Positions 10,025 to 20,809 of a stretch of 64,000 nt of DNA are shown here, in pieces. Position numbers and translations under genes: made by a program. Each line of letters starts with the position of its first letter. Position 1 is the stretch's first letter. The notes under the pieces are model-generated. The model saw only the letters and a program-made list of their open reading frames with translations. It ran no database searches and was not told the DNA's origin. This stretch comes from Cupriavidus necator N-1 (lineage in GTDB: Bacteria > Pseudomonadota > Gammaproteobacteria > Burkholderiales > Burkholderiaceae), in the NCBI RefSeq assembly GCF_000219215.1, contig NC_015726.1:372001-436000 (forward strand), given 5' to 3'.

Positions 10025-10642
10025 TTAGGCAGCCGGCGTTTCGCCAGCGGCTTCGCCACCTTCGGCAGCTTCCGACACGGCACCAGCCGGTTGCGAGATG
10101 CTGGCGATAGCCGGGTTGTCGTCACCGTGGGTGATCACGGTCACGCCCTTCGGCAGCTTGATGTCCGACAGGTGGAGGGTCTGGTTCAGCTCGGCGGCGG
10201 CCAGGTCCACTTCGATGAACTCAGGCAGGTCGGCCGGCAGGCACGACACTTCCAGGTCGTTCACGATGTGGTTGACGATGCCGTGGCCCAGCTTCACGCC
10301 AGGAGCGGTTTCCTGGTTCATGAAGTGCAGGGGCACCTTGACGTGGATCTTGTCGTTGGCCGACACGCGCTGGAAATCGACGTGCAGCACCAGCGGCTTG
10401 AACGGGTGCATCTGGAATGCGCGCAGCAGGGCCTGTTCCGACTTGCCAGCGACTTCCAGTTCCAGGATCGACGAGTGGAACGCTTCCTTCTTCAGGGCGT
10501 GCCACAGCGCGTTGTGATCCAGTTCGATCATCTTCGGTTCGGCGGCGCCGCCGTAGATGATGCCGGGGGTCTTGCCCGAATTGCGCAGGCGGCGGCTCGC
10601 ACCCGTTCCCTGTACGCTACGCTCGAAAGCGACAACTTTCAT
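10025..10642 (-). CDS. rplY: 50S ribosomal protein L25 (long Ctc form)
   Basis: The 205-residue protein is the long L25/Ctc (TL5) type that binds 5S rRNA. It has an N-terminal L25 domain ([32 protein letters not shown]) and a C-terminal beta domain ([19 protein letters not shown]). The tail is rich in Glu/Ala/Gly ([15 protein letters not shown]). It follows prs and precedes pth. Confidence 0.96.
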   Translation of the reverse strand: MKVVAFERSVQGTGASRRLRNSGKTPGIIYGGAAEPKMIELDHNALWHALKKEAFHSSILELEVAGKSEQALLRAFQMHPFKPLVLHVDFQRVSANDKIHVKVPLHFMNQETAPGVKLGHGIVNHIVNDLEVSCLPADLPEFIEVDLAAAELNQTLHLSDIKLPKGVTVITHGDDNPAIASISQPAGAVSEAAEGGEAAGETPAA

Positions 10643-10774
10643 GATGACTCCAAATGTAAGAAGGCTGTCCGCGACCAGACAGCCTCGTTGCGGCGCAAAC
10701 AGAAAATGATGCGCCGATCAGGTCACGTTGATCGCTGAAAAACGGCGATCAACGCAGTAAAGCCCTAAATTCTA

Positions 10775-11728
10775 TCAGGAACCCGCAAACAGCGACATGA
10801 TCGAGTCGCCCTTGACGATGCGGGTGAAGGTCTCGGCCAGCAGCGGGGCGGTCGAGAGCTGGCGGATCTTGGTGCATTTGGCGGCTTCTTCGGACAGCGG
10901 GATGGTGTCGCACACCACCACTTCGTCCAGCGCCGAGTCCGCGATGCGGGCGGCCGCGCCACCCGACAGCACCGGGTGCGTGCAGTAGGCGAAGACCTTC
11001 AGCGCGCCGCGCTCCTTCAGCACCTGGGCGGCCTTGCACAGCGTGCCGCCCGTGTCGATCATGTCATCCATGATGACGCAGTTGCGGCCGTCGACTTCAC
11101 CGATGATGTTCATCACCTCGGCCACATTGGCCTTGGGACGACGCTTGTCGATGATCGCCAGGTCGCAGTTCAGTTCCTTGGCCAGTGCGCGGGCACGGAC
11201 CACGCCGCCGACGTCCGGCGACACCACCAGCAGGTCGCCGTAGTTCTTCTCGCGCAGGTCGCCCAGCAGTACCGGCGAAGCGTAGATGTTGTCGACGGGA
11301 ATATCGAAGAAGCCCTGGATCTGGTCAGCGTGCAGGTCCATCGTCAGCACGCGCTCGACACCGGCGACTTCCAGCATGTTGGCCACGACCTTGGCCGAGA
11401 TCGCGACGCGCGCCGAACGCGGGCGGCGGTCCTGGCGGGCATAGCCGAAGTAGGGCATGGCGGCGGTGATGCTGCGTGCCGAGGCGCGCTTGAGCGCGTC
11501 GACCATCACCATCAGTTCCATCAGGTTGTCGTTGGTCGGCGCGCAGGTGGACTGCAGCACGATGACGTGCTTGCCGCGAACGTTTTCCTGGATATCAACT
11601 TGAACTTCGCCGTCGGAGAAACGGCCAACCAACGCCTTGCCCAGAGGAATGCCGAGGTGCTGTACGACAGCCTCCGCGAGTTTGGGGTTGGCGTTGCCGG
11701 TAAATACCATCAAGCCTTCGCTGCTCAT
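10775..11728 (-). CDS. prs: Ribose-phosphate pyrophosphokinase
   Basis: The enzyme makes PRPP from ribose 5-phosphate and ATP for nucleotide, His and Trp synthesis. The start [19 protein letters not shown] at 11728 has an AGG-containing site upstream; an alternative GTG is three codons earlier. Motifs present are the [19 protein letters not shown] loop, [17 protein letters not shown] and the PRPP loop [13 protein letters not shown]. Length 317 residues is typical. It is flanked by tRNA-Gln and rplY as in other betaproteobacteria. Confidence 0.97.
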   Translation of the reverse strand: MSSEGLMVFTGNANPKLAEAVVQHLGIPLGKALVGRFSDGEVQVDIQENVRGKHVIVLQSTCAPTNDNLMELMVMVDALKRASARSITAAMPYFGYARQDRRPRSARVAISAKVVANMLEVAGVERVLTMDLHADQIQGFFDIPVDNIYASPVLLGDLREKNYGDLLVVSPDVGGVVRARALAKELNCDLAIIDKRRPKANVAEVMNIIGEVDGRNCVIMDDMIDTGGTLCKAAQVLKERGALKVFAYCTHPVLSGGAAARIADSALDEVVVCDTIPLSEEAAKCTKIRQLSTAPLLAETFTRIVKGDSIMSLFAGS

Positions 11729-11822
11729 TCGGGGCACCTGTCTTGCTGCTGGGGGAGCTTGGTGTCACCGGCAAAGCCGGTGACTGATACAGAGGGTCCG
11801 TAAGGACACTATAGGAATGTAA

Positions 11823-11899
11823 TGGCAGGGGAAGAAGGATTCGAACCTTCGAATGCCGGAATCAAAATCCGGTGCCTTGACCAACTTGGCGACTCCCCT
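11823..11899 (-). tRNA. tRNA-Gln (anticodon TTG)
   Basis: Read on the minus strand, the acceptor arms AGGGGAG and TTCCCCT pair, with discriminator G and an encoded CCA (11823-11825). The anticodon stem CCGGA/TCCGG encloses the loop TTTTGAT, giving anticodon TTG. The T arm GAAGGTTCGAATCCTTC is canonical. It sits between ispE and prs, a conserved location in this group. Confidence 0.96.
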
Positions 11900-11958
11900 A
11901 CACAACCGGGCCGTTCTTCGTGGTACCAGACTGCCGTACCGCGCCGAACGAAAACTTG

Positions 11959-12849
11959 CTACGCGAGCGCTGCGAGCGGATGACGTGCCAGACTGCGCAC
12001 ACACCTGCCATCCCATTCAGGGGGCAACCTTTCCAAAACCTGCTGTGCTGTTGCTGCGTCGGGAAAACGCGCAAACACGCAGGCTCCGGAACCGGTCATC
12101 CTGGCATGCTGATTGTGTTGCTTCAGCCATGCTAGGGCTCGGGCGACTTCGCCGAACTTCGCTGTTGCTATCGGTTCCAGGTCGTTGCGACCGAAATCGA
12201 ATTTGTTTGTGCGAGCAGCGAAGACCGCAATTATGGAGAGCGGCGTATCCCTTGTCAAGCACTCGTCCGAAAAAATTTCAGCGGTGGGGACATGCTGTTT
12301 CGGGTGGATGACTACGAACCAGCTGTCGGGCAGCTCGACTGGCGTCAGGTCCTCGCCGATGCCCTGTGCAAAGGCGTTCTGGCCCAACACGAACACCGGC
12401 ACGTCGGCGCCCAGCGCGAGGCCGATGCGCATCAGTTCGGCACGCGCAAGGCCCAGTCCCCACAGGTGATTCAGCGCCAGCAGCGTGGTGGCGGCATCGG
12501 ACGAGCCGCCACCGATGCCGCCGCCCATCGGCAGCACCTTGTCGATGGCGATATCGGCGCCGAAGGCCGTGCCGCTGGCAGCCTGCAAGGCGCGCGCGGC
12601 GCGCACTGTCAGGTCTGTGTCGGCCGGCACGCCGGGCACGTCGGTGACACGTGCGATGAGGCCGTCATCGCGCCTGCGGAAATGCAGCGTGTCGCACCAG
12701 TCGACCAGCTGGAACACGGTCTGCAGCGTGTGGTAGCCGTCGGCGCGGCGGCCGGTCACGTGCAGGAACAGGTTGAGCTTGGCCGGCGCGGGGCAGTCGC
12801 GCAGTTCGGGCGGGGGCAGGGGCTGGCTGCGGTGCATGGCGTGGTTCAC
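11959..12849 (-). CDS. ispE: 4-diphosphocytidyl-2-C-methyl-D-erythritol kinase
   Basis: IspE phosphorylates CDP-methylerythritol in the MEP isoprenoid pathway. The 296-residue GHMP kinase has the substrate motif [22 protein letters not shown], the ATP-binding [17 protein letters not shown] and the C-terminal [11 protein letters not shown]. Its start overlaps the lolB stop by four bases, so translation is coupled. Confidence 0.97.
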   Translation of the reverse strand: MNHAMHRSQPLPPPELRDCPAPAKLNLFLHVTGRRADGYHTLQTVFQLVDWCDTLHFRRRDDGLIARVTDVPGVPADTDLTVRAARALQAASGTAFGADIAIDKVLPMGGGIGGGSSDAATTLLALNHLWGLGLARAELMRIGLALGADVPVFVLGQNAFAQGIGEDLTPVELPDSWFVVIHPKQHVPTAEIFSDECLTRDTPLSIIAVFAARTNKFDFGRNDLEPIATAKFGEVARALAWLKQHNQHARMTGSGACVFARFPDAATAQQVLERLPPEWDGRCVRSLARHPLAALA

Positions 12850-13439
12850 GGCGTCTGGGGATCGATCACGAGGCGCACCGACAGCGGATTGCTGCCGGCG
12901 TCGCGCGCCAGGTCGATGCGGCGCGGCACCTGGGCGGCCGCTTCCTGCCAGGCGACGTAGCGCACGGTCCAGCCGTTCTGCGCCAGCGTTGCCAGCCGGC
13001 CCTGCTCGTCGCGCGTGGTGCGCGCGGGCGCGCCCTTGGTGGCGCGGCCGTGCAGCCAGTCGCGCATGCCGGACACCGGCAGCGCAAAGCCAAGTGCTTC
13101 TTCCATCAGGGTGTCGACCTCGGGCGCGTTGCGCGGCGGCTGGTTGGGCAGGTCGAGCGTGGCGCCGGACGGCGTGGCGGTCACCACGGCCAGGGTCTGG
13201 CCAAGCGGGGACACCAGGTCCAGTCGCACGTTGCGGCCCTGCTCTTCCCAGCGGAAGCTTCCCTGCACGCCTTCGTCGCGCCCGTAGCGCACGTAGTTGG
13301 CGGAGAAGCGGCCGGTGTATTGCTGGCTGGCGGCGGCCTGGTCGCCATCAAAGCTGCGCGACGGTGCCACGCTGGCACACGCCTGCAGCAGCAGCGGGGC
13401 GCCAAGGCAGAGGAGCGCCAGGCGTCGGGATCGGTTCAT
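12846..13439 (-). CDS. lolB: Outer membrane lipoprotein insertase LolB
   Basis: LolB accepts lipoproteins from LolA and inserts them in the outer membrane. The 197-residue form starting at 13439 begins [21 protein letters not shown], a lipoprotein signal with lipobox LLQAC. The LolB beta-barrel features ([37 protein letters not shown]) follow. A further 73 in-frame codons upstream are rejected because they precede the signal peptide and overlap the TPR gene. It is coupled to ispE, as usual in betaproteobacteria. Confidence 0.93.
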   Translation of the reverse strand: MNRSRRLALLCLGAPLLLQACASVAPSRSFDGDQAAASQQYTGRFSANYVRYGRDEGVQGSFRWEEQGRNVRLDLVSPLGQTLAVVTATPSGATLDLPNQPPRNAPEVDTLMEEALGFALPVSGMRDWLHGRATKGAPARTTRDEQGRLATLAQNGWTVRYVAWQEAAAQVPRRIDLARDAGSNPLSVRLVIDPQTP

Positions 13440-13531
13440 GGGCTTGGTCGTGAGGACGGCGGCGCGGCGGCGGCCGCCGGCTGACGGGAATCCGGCGCCG
13501 CGGACCCGGGCTGCGGGCCGCGGCGGCGGGG

Positions 13532-15550
13532 TTACTTGGACAGTTGCATGTTGACCTTGTAGCGGCGCAGCGTGTCGACCAGGGTCTCGTTCTCGGGATC
13601 GGTCCGGACGGCCTCGGTCCAGGTCTTGCGCGCTTCGTCGTGCTCGCCGAGCTGCCACAGCACCTCGCCCAGGTGCGCGCCGATCTCGGCCTCGGGCGCC
13701 TTGGAATAGGCGTTGCGCAGCAGGTCGGCCGCCGGGCGCAGGTCGCCCATGCGGAATTTGACCCAGGCCAGGCTGTCCATGATGTACGGATCATCCGGCC
13801 CCAGCTCGGAGGCGCGCTCCAGCAGCTTGAGCGCCTCGGGCAGGCGCTCGTTGCGGTCGGCCAGCGAGTAGCCCAGGGCGTTGTAGCCCTGCTTCTGCTG
13901 CGGCTGCAGCGCGATCACCTTGCGCAGGCCCTTTTCCATGCTGTCGTAGCGCTTCTGGCGCTCGTCGAGCATGGCCAGCTCGTAGATCCAGTCGGCGTTG
14001 TCGGGCTCGGCCGTGACGCGGTCGTTGAGCAGCTTGCGGGCGCGGTCATAGGCCTTGCTTTCCATCAGCGTGGCCACCTCGGCCTGGCGGATGGCGGTCA
14101 CGCGCTGCGTGCGCTGGCCGGGATCGGGGATGTCCTCGGCGTCGGTGAGCATCTCGCCGAAGAGCGCCTGGGCGTCGTCGAGCTTGCCCATGCGCGCCAG
14201 CAACTGTGCGCGCTTGGCGGTGGCCGCGGGCGCCAGCCGGATGTCCTCGATGCGGTCCAGCCACTGGATGGCACCGGCGTAGTCCTTGCGCTCCTCGGCG
14301 ATCTGCGCCAGGTACTGGTAGGCAATGTCGGGGTTGGCGGTGGGCTGCTTCTCGACCAGCTGCAAGTATTCCTTCAGGTACTGCTCGGCCTCGCCATAGT
14401 TCTTGGCCTGCAGGCTGGTCAGGCCCAATGCCAGCGGCACGCGCGGGTCGCCCGGGGCTACCTTGCGCAGCGTCTCGAACTCCTGCCGGGCCGACTGCAT
14501 GTCATTGCGCAGCAGGTACAGCCGCGCCAGCGTGATATGGCCGTTGACCGAATCGGGCGACTTGTCCAGGAAGCGCTTCAGGATCGCGACGGCTTCGTCG
14601 GGCTGTTTCTCGGCGCGCAGCTCGGCCGCCATCAGCGCGGCCGCTTCATAGTCCGGGCGCAGCCGCAGCGCCTGGTCGAGCGCGGCGAGCGCGCCCGGCT
14701 CGTCGCCGGCGACTTCCCTGGCGCGCGCCAGGGCCAGCTGCGTTTCAGGCAGCTTGGTGTCATTCTTGGTCAGGTCCTGCAGCAGTGTGGCCGCGCCGGC
14801 CGGATCGCTGGTGCGCGACAGCTGCTGCTGCAGCTGCAGGATGGCCTCGCCGCGATGGGTGGCCGGCACCGCCGCCAGCTGTTGCTGCAGCAGGGGCCGG
14901 GCATCGTCCCAGCGGCCGTTGAGCACCAGCAGCGTCGACAGCACCTGATTTGCGGCGGGTGAAGTCGGCGAAATCTCCTTCCACAGGCGCGCCGAGTCCA
15001 GCGCCTGCTGCGGGATGCGCGCATTGAAGGCGATCTCGGTGGCGCGCTGCGCGAAGCGCGGGTCGCGGGTCTGCCGGGCCAGTTCCATGTAGGTCCGGTA
15101 GGCCGGGCCGACCAGGCCCCGCTGCATGGAAATCTCCGCGGCCAGCACCATATAGACGATGTCGTCGGTCAGCTCCAGCGACGGCAGCGCGCTGCGTGCC
15201 GGCTTGCTGGCGGCGGCGGGGCGCTCGCTTTCGGCCGCGGCCAGCTGCAGTGCCGATGGCAATGGCATGGCGCCCGCGGGCGGCGCGGCATGGCTGGCGC
15301 CGGCGGCCAGGGCCAGCAATGCCGAGGCGGCCAGCGCACGCGCATGGCGGCGCGGCGCCTGGAAAAACCGGGCCAGGGCGCCAGCCGTGCGCGCTGTGCG
15401 GGGAACGGCGCCTGGAAAAGCGATCGGGAGGCCGCCCGCGGTGGCTTGCAACGTGGAGTCCGGCATCAGGTCCGGCATGAGGTCCGACATGTAGTGATTG
15501 CTCCGGCGCGCGCTGGCGAAGGATGGGAGAAAACGCATTGATGAGGCCAT
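13532..15550 (-). CDS. Exported tetratricopeptide-repeat protein
   Basis: The protein has up to 672 residues. A hydrophobic segment about 90 residues in ([19 protein letters not shown]) is probably a late signal peptide, so the true start could be one of the internal Met codons (15538 or 15490). The rest is a long series of TPR helices, clear in the last third ([42 protein letters not shown]). It is the first gene of a minus-strand run with lolB and ispE and is divergent from mutM. Its place beside lolB suggests a periplasmic envelope role, but no specific function can be assigned. Confidence 0.85.
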   Translation of the reverse strand: MASSMRFLPSFASARRSNHYMSDLMPDLMPDSTLQATAGGLPIAFPGAVPRTARTAGALARFFQAPRRHARALAASALLALAAGASHAAPPAGAMPLPSALQLAAAESERPAAASKPARSALPSLELTDDIVYMVLAAEISMQRGLVGPAYRTYMELARQTRDPRFAQRATEIAFNARIPQQALDSARLWKEISPTSPAANQVLSTLLVLNGRWDDARPLLQQQLAAVPATHRGEAILQLQQQLSRTSDPAGAATLLQDLTKNDTKLPETQLALARAREVAGDEPGALAALDQALRLRPDYEAAALMAAELRAEKQPDEAVAILKRFLDKSPDSVNGHITLARLYLLRNDMQSARQEFETLRKVAPGDPRVPLALGLTSLQAKNYGEAEQYLKEYLQLVEKQPTANPDIAYQYLAQIAEERKDYAGAIQWLDRIEDIRLAPAATAKRAQLLARMGKLDDAQALFGEMLTDAEDIPDPGQRTQRVTAIRQAEVATLMESKAYDRARKLLNDRVTAEPDNADWIYELAMLDERQKRYDSMEKGLRKVIALQPQQKQGYNALGYSLADRNERLPEALKLLERASELGPDDPYIMDSLAWVKFRMGDLRPAADLLRNAYSKAPEAEIGAHLGEVLWQLGEHDEARKTWTEAVRTDPENETLVDTLRRYKVNMQLSK

Positions 15551-15643
15551 TGTAGCCTGCCGCTACAATGCGCTGCTTGGCGCCGCGGGCCGGTGCCCAC
15601 AGGCGCCGCAGGAGTTTTGAGCGGTAACCAACGGAGAGGTTCG

Positions 15644-16522
15644 ATGCCAGAATTGCCCGAGGTCGAAGTGACCCGGCGCGGCTTGCTGCCGCATGTGGTG
15701 GGGCGGCGCATCGCCGCGGTCACGGTGCGCCACCGCGGCCTGCGCTGGCCGGTCGATCCGGAACTGGAAATGCGGCTGGCCCAGCGCGTGGTGCGCCGGA
15801 TCGAGCGCCGCGGCAAATACCTGCTGCTGGAATGCGTGAGCGAGGCGGCGGGCGAGTCGGCCGGCTGGCTGCTGGTCCACCTGGGCATGACCGGCACGCT
15901 GCGGGTGCTGCCCGATGCGCCGCCGCCTGGCGCGCACGACCACCTGGACCTGTTGCTGGCCCCCGCGCCCGGCGCCGCGCTGGGCACCCAACCGGGCACC
16001 ATCGTGCTGCGCTTTCGCGATCCGCGTCGCTTCGGCGCCATCCTGTGGAGCACGCTGCCCGAGGCCGAACTGCCGTCGCATCCGCTGCTGCGCACGCTCG
16101 GCATCGAGCCCTTCGATCCTGCCTTCGACGGCGCCTGGCTGCACCGCCACACGCGCGGGCGCAGCGCCGCCATTAAGACCGTGCTGCTGGCCGGTGGCAT
16201 CGTGGTGGGCGTCGGTAATATCTATGCGTCCGAGAGTCTGTTCCGCGCCGGCATCCGCCCGACCACCCCGGCCGGGCGCCTGAGCCGCGCGCGCTGCGAC
16301 CGCCTGGCGCAGGCGGTGCGCGAGACCCTGGCGCAGGCGATCGAGCGCGGGGGCAGCACGCTGCGCGACTTTGTCGGCAGCGACGGCGCCAGCGGCTATT
16401 TCCAGCTTGATTGCCTGGTCTACGACCGCGCCGGCCAGCCGTGCCGCGTCTGCGCCACGCCGGTGCGCCAGATCGTGCAGGGCCAGCGTTCCACCTTCTA
16501 CTGCCCGAACTGCCAGCACTGA
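15644..16522 (+). CDS. mutM: Formamidopyrimidine-DNA glycosylase
   Basis: MutM excises 8-oxoguanine and formamidopyrimidines. The start at 15644 gives the required N-terminal catalytic proline ([14 protein letters not shown]), preceded by an ACGGAGAGG ribosome site. The H2TH region includes [17 protein letters not shown]. The C-terminal zinc finger is C-x2-C-x16-C-x2-C (CRVC ... CPNC). Length is 292 residues. mutY, which acts in the same repair pathway, lies 2.3 kb downstream on the same strand. Confidence 0.97.
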   Translation: MPELPEVEVTRRGLLPHVVGRRIAAVTVRHRGLRWPVDPELEMRLAQRVVRRIERRGKYLLLECVSEAAGESAGWLLVHLGMTGTLRVLPDAPPPGAHDHLDLLLAPAPGAALGTQPGTIVLRFRDPRRFGAILWSTLPEAELPSHPLLRTLGIEPFDPAFDGAWLHRHTRGRSAAIKTVLLAGGIVVGVGNIYASESLFRAGIRPTTPAGRLSRARCDRLAQAVRETLAQAIERGGSTLRDFVGSDGASGYFQLDCLVYDRAGQPCRVCATPVRQIVQGQRSTFYCPNCQH

Positions 16523-16804
16523 GCCCTGGCGGCAGCCGCCCGGGCAGGCGCCGTGTGGCGCACAATGCGCGCCGCCGGCGATTGTCGATGGGTCGGCGCA
16601 ACACTCCTTGTGCAAGCCATGACCGAGGGACGTGAATTCCACAAAACCGCTGTGGAAACCTGTATCGTGTGTGCAGTCATAAAAAGTTACAAAATGGCCC
16701 GACTGCTTGCAGGGTAGACAGTGGTCGGGCCGGCATTGCGCGAACACGGGCGCAGCGCGAAAGCGGCGTGCCCCGAGGTAAAACCAAGTCAGCCGAACAG
16801 CTCC

Positions 16805-18757
16805 ATGACAACGCTCGCCCATCAATTCGAACAATACGGCGCCTGGAGAACCGGGGTCCTCCAGTCACTGGCCGAATTCCAGTCCTGGCTGCAGCAGCAC
16901 GACCTGTACGACGCCCAGGCCGATGACCGCGTGCAGCGCATCCAGAGCGTGCTGCGCAGCGACCGCCTCAAGGTCGCCTTTATTGCCGAGTTCTCGCGCG
17001 GCAAGAGCGAGCTGATCAACGCCATCTTCTTTGCCGACTACGGGCGCCGCATCCTGCCGTCGTCGGCGGGGCGCACCACGATGTGCCCGACCGAGCTGCG
17101 CTATGACGAGGCCGAGCCGCCGTGCATCCGGCTGCTGCCGATCGAGACACGCCTGCAGGAGGCCTCTACCGCTGACTTCCTGGAGGCCGGCACCTCGGCT
17201 TCGCACTGGCATTCGGTGCCGCTGGACCCGTCTTCGCCCGAGGGCATGCTGGCTGCGTTCCAGCACGTGGTGCAGACCGTGCGCGTGCCGCCCGCGCAGG
17301 CCGAGGCGCTGGGCCTGTACCACGAGAACGATCCCGATGCCGCCTACGCGGTCGATGCCGAGGGCATGGTCGAGATCTCGCGCTGGCGCCACGCCGTCAT
17401 CAATTTCCCGCATCCGCTGCTGCGCCAGGGCCTGGTGATCCTGGACACGCCGGGCCTGAATGCGATCGGCACCGAGCCCGAGCTGACGCTGCGGCTGATC
17501 CCCGACGCCCATGTGGTGGTGTTCGTGCTGGCCGCCGATGCGGGTGTCACCAAGAGCGACCTGGAGCTGTGGCGCAGCCATGTCGGCGCCGGCCACCGGC
17601 GCGGCTGCCTGGCGGTGCTCAACAAGATCGACGGGCTGTGGGATCCGCTGCGCGAGCCGGGCGAGATCGCGCAGGAGATTGCGCGGCAGGTGTCCACCAC
17701 CGGGCAGGTGCTGGGTATCGAGCAGTCGCGCGTCTATCCGGTATCGGCGCAGAAAGGCCTGGTGGCCAAGGTCACGCACGACGACGAGCTGCTGGCGCGC
17801 AGCGGCCTGCCCGAGTTCGAGCACGTGCTGTCCGACCAGCTGATCCCGCGCCGGCGCGAGATCGTTTCAGACCAGGCGCACCGCCTGGTGCAGGACATGG
17901 CGCGCGCCGCGCAGCAGCTGCTGCAGACCCGCCGCCGCGATATCGTCGAGCAGCTGTTCGAGCTGCGCGGCCTGCGCGGCAAGAACCACGCGATGGTCAA
18001 GCACATGCTGATGCGCGTGCAGGGCGAGAAGGAAGAGTTCGAGCAGAGCATCAGCAAGTTCCAGGCGCTGCGCCTGGTCTTCGGCCGCCACAGTGCCGAC
18101 ATCATCAAGAGCCTGCAGCTGCGCGACGTGCGCCTCACCATGCGCAGCGCGCGCGAGCAGATGAAAGAGCGCTTCTTCTCGCGCGGCCTGCGCGAAGACA
18201 TGGACGCGCTGTTCGCGCAGCTGACCAGGCTGGTGACCGATGCCGACAACAAGATCAGCCAGCTGCACCAGCTGATCGAAAGCATGTACCGGCGCTTCAA
18301 CGCCGAGCACGGCTTCACGCTGCCCGCGCCGATGCAGTTCACTGCCGAGCGCTACGTGGCCGAGCTTGAGGAAACGCTGCGCCTGGTGCATGCGCACTTC
18401 GGCACGGTCAGCATGCTGACGCGCTCGCGCCCGCAGCTGGTGCAGAGCGCCTTCAGCACCATGGCCAGCCGCGTGCTGGAGAACTTCCGCGACCTGAACC
18501 GCGATATCGAGGTCTGGCTCAAGTCGGTGATGACGCCGCTGGAGGCGCAGGTGCGCGAGCACCAGAAGCAGCTGCGCCGGCGCGTCGATTCGATCGAGCG
18601 CATCCACGAGGCCACCGACACGCTGGAAAGCCGCATTGCCGAGCTCGAGGAAGTGCTCAACGGCCTGGACGAGCGCAGCGGCCGTATCGAGGGCTACGCG
18701 CAGCGGCTGCTGCGGCCGACGGCCGCCGCCGACAGCGCGAGCCTTGCGGTGGCGTAG
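16805..18757 (+). CDS. Dynamin-like GTPase family protein
   Basis: The 650-residue protein has the G-domain motifs of the bacterial dynamin-like family: P-loop AEFSRGKS (61-68), DTPG (214-217) and NKID (273-276). A long helical region follows (about residues 350-640), ending in a coiled coil (HEATDTLESRIAELEEVLN). Dynamin-like proteins remodel membranes. There is no clear transmembrane paddle here, and it is a single gene rather than the usual tandem pair. The start at 16805 (MTTLAHQFEQ) is preferred over an upstream extension with no conserved content. A role beside mutM and mutY is not evident. Confidence 0.8.
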   Translation: MTTLAHQFEQYGAWRTGVLQSLAEFQSWLQQHDLYDAQADDRVQRIQSVLRSDRLKVAFIAEFSRGKSELINAIFFADYGRRILPSSAGRTTMCPTELRYDEAEPPCIRLLPIETRLQEASTADFLEAGTSASHWHSVPLDPSSPEGMLAAFQHVVQTVRVPPAQAEALGLYHENDPDAAYAVDAEGMVEISRWRHAVINFPHPLLRQGLVILDTPGLNAIGTEPELTLRLIPDAHVVVFVLAADAGVTKSDLELWRSHVGAGHRRGCLAVLNKIDGLWDPLREPGEIAQEIARQVSTTGQVLGIEQSRVYPVSAQKGLVAKVTHDDELLARSGLPEFEHVLSDQLIPRRREIVSDQAHRLVQDMARAAQQLLQTRRRDIVEQLFELRGLRGKNHAMVKHMLMRVQGEKEEFEQSISKFQALRLVFGRHSADIIKSLQLRDVRLTMRSAREQMKERFFSRGLREDMDALFAQLTRLVTDADNKISQLHQLIESMYRRFNAEHGFTLPAPMQFTAERYVAELEETLRLVHAHFGTVSMLTRSRPQLVQSAFSTMASRVLENFRDLNRDIEVWLKSVMTPLEAQVREHQKQLRRRVDSIERIHEATDTLESRIAELEEVLNGLDERSGRIEGYAQRLLRPTAAADSASLAVA

Positions 18758-18783
18758 CCAGATCCTGAAGCCGGTATATCATG

Positions 18784-18810
18784 TGGCGCCGCACTGAGCG
18801 GCGCCATTTA
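18784..18810 (+). terminator. Possible terminator after the dynamin-like gene
   Basis: TGGCGCCGC-ACTGA-GCGGCGCCA is a perfect nine-base stem followed only by TTTA. It lies 26 bases after the GTPase stop. The weak T-tract makes the assignment tentative. Confidence 0.4.
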
Positions 18811-18856
18811 CTTTGGTGCGCCGCCGTGCCCCCGCGCTTCAGAACGTTTCACCCAG

Positions 18857-20035
18857 ATGCCCCGCAAACCAGCCCCCCGTGCCGTTCCCGCCATCCCCGA
18901 CGATATCCGCGTGCCGCCCGACTTCGGCGCCCGCGTGGTCGACTGGCAGCGCCAGCATGGCCGGCACGACCTGCCGTGGCAGAACACGCGCGACCCGTAC
19001 CGCATCTGGCTGTCGGAGATCATGCTGCAGCAGACCCAGGTGAGCGCGGTGATCGACTACTTCCAGCGCTTTGTCTCGCAGCTGCCCACGGTGCAGGCAC
19101 TGGCGGCGGCGCCTGCCGACCAGGTCATGGCGCTATGGGCGGGGCTGGGCTACTACTCGCGCGCGCGCAACCTGCACCGCTGCGCCATGCAGGTGGTGAG
19201 CGAGCACGGTGGCCGTTTCCCGACCGATCCCGCGCTGCTGGCCACGTTGCCCGGCATCGGCCGCTCCACCGCCGCGGCGATCGCCGCGTTCAGCGCCGGC
19301 GTGCGCTCGCCGATCCTGGACGGCAACGTCAAGCGCGTGTTCGCGCGCTGCTTCGGCATCCACGGCCATCCGGGCGAGCGCGTGGTGGAAACGCGCATGT
19401 GGCAGCTGGCCGAGCTGGCCTTGCCGGCGGCAGGCCCGCGCCAGGCCGAGGACATGATCGCCTATACGCAAGGGCTGATGGACCTGGGCGCCACGGTATG
19501 CTCGCGCGGCAAGCCGGCCTGCCTGGCCGATGCCGGCGCGTGCCCGCTGTCGGCCGACTGCGTGGCGCGCCGCGACGGTCTCACCGGCGTGCTGCCCACG
19601 CCCAAGCCGCGCGCGGCCATCCCCGAGCGCAGCACGGTGATGCTGCTGGTGCGGCGCCAGCGCGAAGTGCTGCTGCGCCTGCGCCCCGGCAGCGGCATCT
19701 GGGGCGGGCTGTGGAGCCTGCCTGAGATGCCGGTCGACAGCGTGCCCTTCGACGCGGAAGTCGCCGAGGCGGCGGCGCTCGACTATGCCAGAGCCTTCGG
19801 CAAGCCCGCGCGCGCCGCGCTGACCGGCGAGCTGACCCATGTGTTCACGCACTTCCGCCTGCTGATCCGTGCCATCCGGGTCGATGTGAGTGCGGACGGC
19901 GCAAGCCTGATGGCGCAGGACAGCGCCGCGGAAGCCGCGCAGCGCTGGATCTCGCTTGACGATCTCGATGCGGTGGGGACGCCCGCGCCGGTGCGCAGGC
20001 TGCTGGAGGACCAGGCGCGCGGCGGGCTGTTCTGA
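18857..20035 (+). CDS. mutY: A/G-specific adenine glycosylase
   Basis: MutY removes adenine opposite 8-oxoguanine. The 392-residue protein has the catalytic Glu in LSEIMLQQTQ (E54), the helix-hairpin-helix LPGIGRSTAAAI, the catalytic Asp in LDGNVKRV (D155) and a C-terminal NUDIX-like domain (VMLLVRRQREVLLRLRPGSGIWGGLW). The iron-sulfur cysteines are C215, C222, C229 and C235. The middle spacing (six residues) is longer than the two of the Escherichia coli enzyme. It shares a strand with mutM. Confidence 0.95.
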   Translation: MPRKPAPRAVPAIPDDIRVPPDFGARVVDWQRQHGRHDLPWQNTRDPYRIWLSEIMLQQTQVSAVIDYFQRFVSQLPTVQALAAAPADQVMALWAGLGYYSRARNLHRCAMQVVSEHGGRFPTDPALLATLPGIGRSTAAAIAAFSAGVRSPILDGNVKRVFARCFGIHGHPGERVVETRMWQLAELALPAAGPRQAEDMIAYTQGLMDLGATVCSRGKPACLADAGACPLSADCVARRDGLTGVLPTPKPRAAIPERSTVMLLVRRQREVLLRLRPGSGIWGGLWSLPEMPVDSVPFDAEVAEAAALDYARAFGKPARAALTGELTHVFTHFRLLIRAIRVDVSADGASLMAQDSAAEAAQRWISLDDLDAVGTPAPVRRLLEDQARGGLF

Positions 20036-20058
20036 AGTCTGGGGTTGGGGATCCGCGC

Positions 20059-20718
20059 CTAGAGCATGTGGTTCTGGCGCATGTAGCGGTGCACGATCTC
20101 GATGCGCATGCCGGCATCGGGCAGCGCCATCAGCATCTGCTTGGCCTTGAGCGGCACCGGCAGCAACTCACACAGCCGGTTGGCGACCCAGCTCGGGTCG
20201 TCCCACAGGTAGGGCTCGTCGAACGGCAGCCGGTCAGGGTGCTCGGCGTGCAGCCGCGTGACAATGCGCCGCAGCGCATCCAGGCATTCGCCCAGCAGCT
20301 CCAGCTTGCAGTCGATGATGTCGGGGGGCAGCACCTCGGCGCGGGCGACCAGCAGGCCGTCGTCGCGGGTGTCATGGCTGACGATATGGAAGCGCTCGCG
20401 GCCGCGCGCGCGGATCAGCAGCACGCCCAGCTGCTCCATGTTGCAGTCGACGATTTCCGCCAGGCAGCCGACCAGCTCGGGCACGGTAGGCTGGTCCGGC
20501 CGGGCCACTTCCTCGCCGCTTTCGATCAGGCAAACGCCAAAGGGTGTGTTGTCGCGCAAGCAGTTGCGCACCATGTCGACATAGCGCGCCTCGAACACGC
20601 GCAATGGCAGCCGTCCACCGGGAAACAGCACGGTGTGCAACGGGAACAGCGGCAGGTTGTCGAGCGTCCGTGGCGGAACTTCTGATCCCGTGGGACGGTA
20701 GAGGTCGGTCGAGGACAT
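20059..20718 (-). CDS. LON substrate-binding domain protein
   Basis: The 219-residue protein (start MSSTDLYRPTGSE at 20718) is an isolated Lon N-terminal domain. It has the signature LPLFPLHTVLFPGGRLPLRVFEARYVDMV near the N terminus and a helical C-terminal half. There is no AAA or protease domain. Stand-alone LON-domain proteins are common but of unknown function. It is convergent with mutY and downstream of rapZ on the same strand. Confidence 0.88.
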   Translation of the reverse strand: MSSTDLYRPTGSEVPPRTLDNLPLFPLHTVLFPGGRLPLRVFEARYVDMVRNCLRDNTPFGVCLIESGEEVARPDQPTVPELVGCLAEIVDCNMEQLGVLLIRARGRERFHIVSHDTRDDGLLVARAEVLPPDIIDCKLELLGECLDALRRIVTRLHAEHPDRLPFDEPYLWDDPSWVANRLCELLPVPLKAKQMLMALPDAGMRIEIVHRYMRQNHML

Positions 20719-20809
20719 GCAGTGCCAGCTTGGGTATCGCGCAGCAATGGGCCAGCCGGCCAACGCGGTGCGCAGATGCCAGTGATGCCAGTGGGCAGTC
20801 CCGCCTGCG

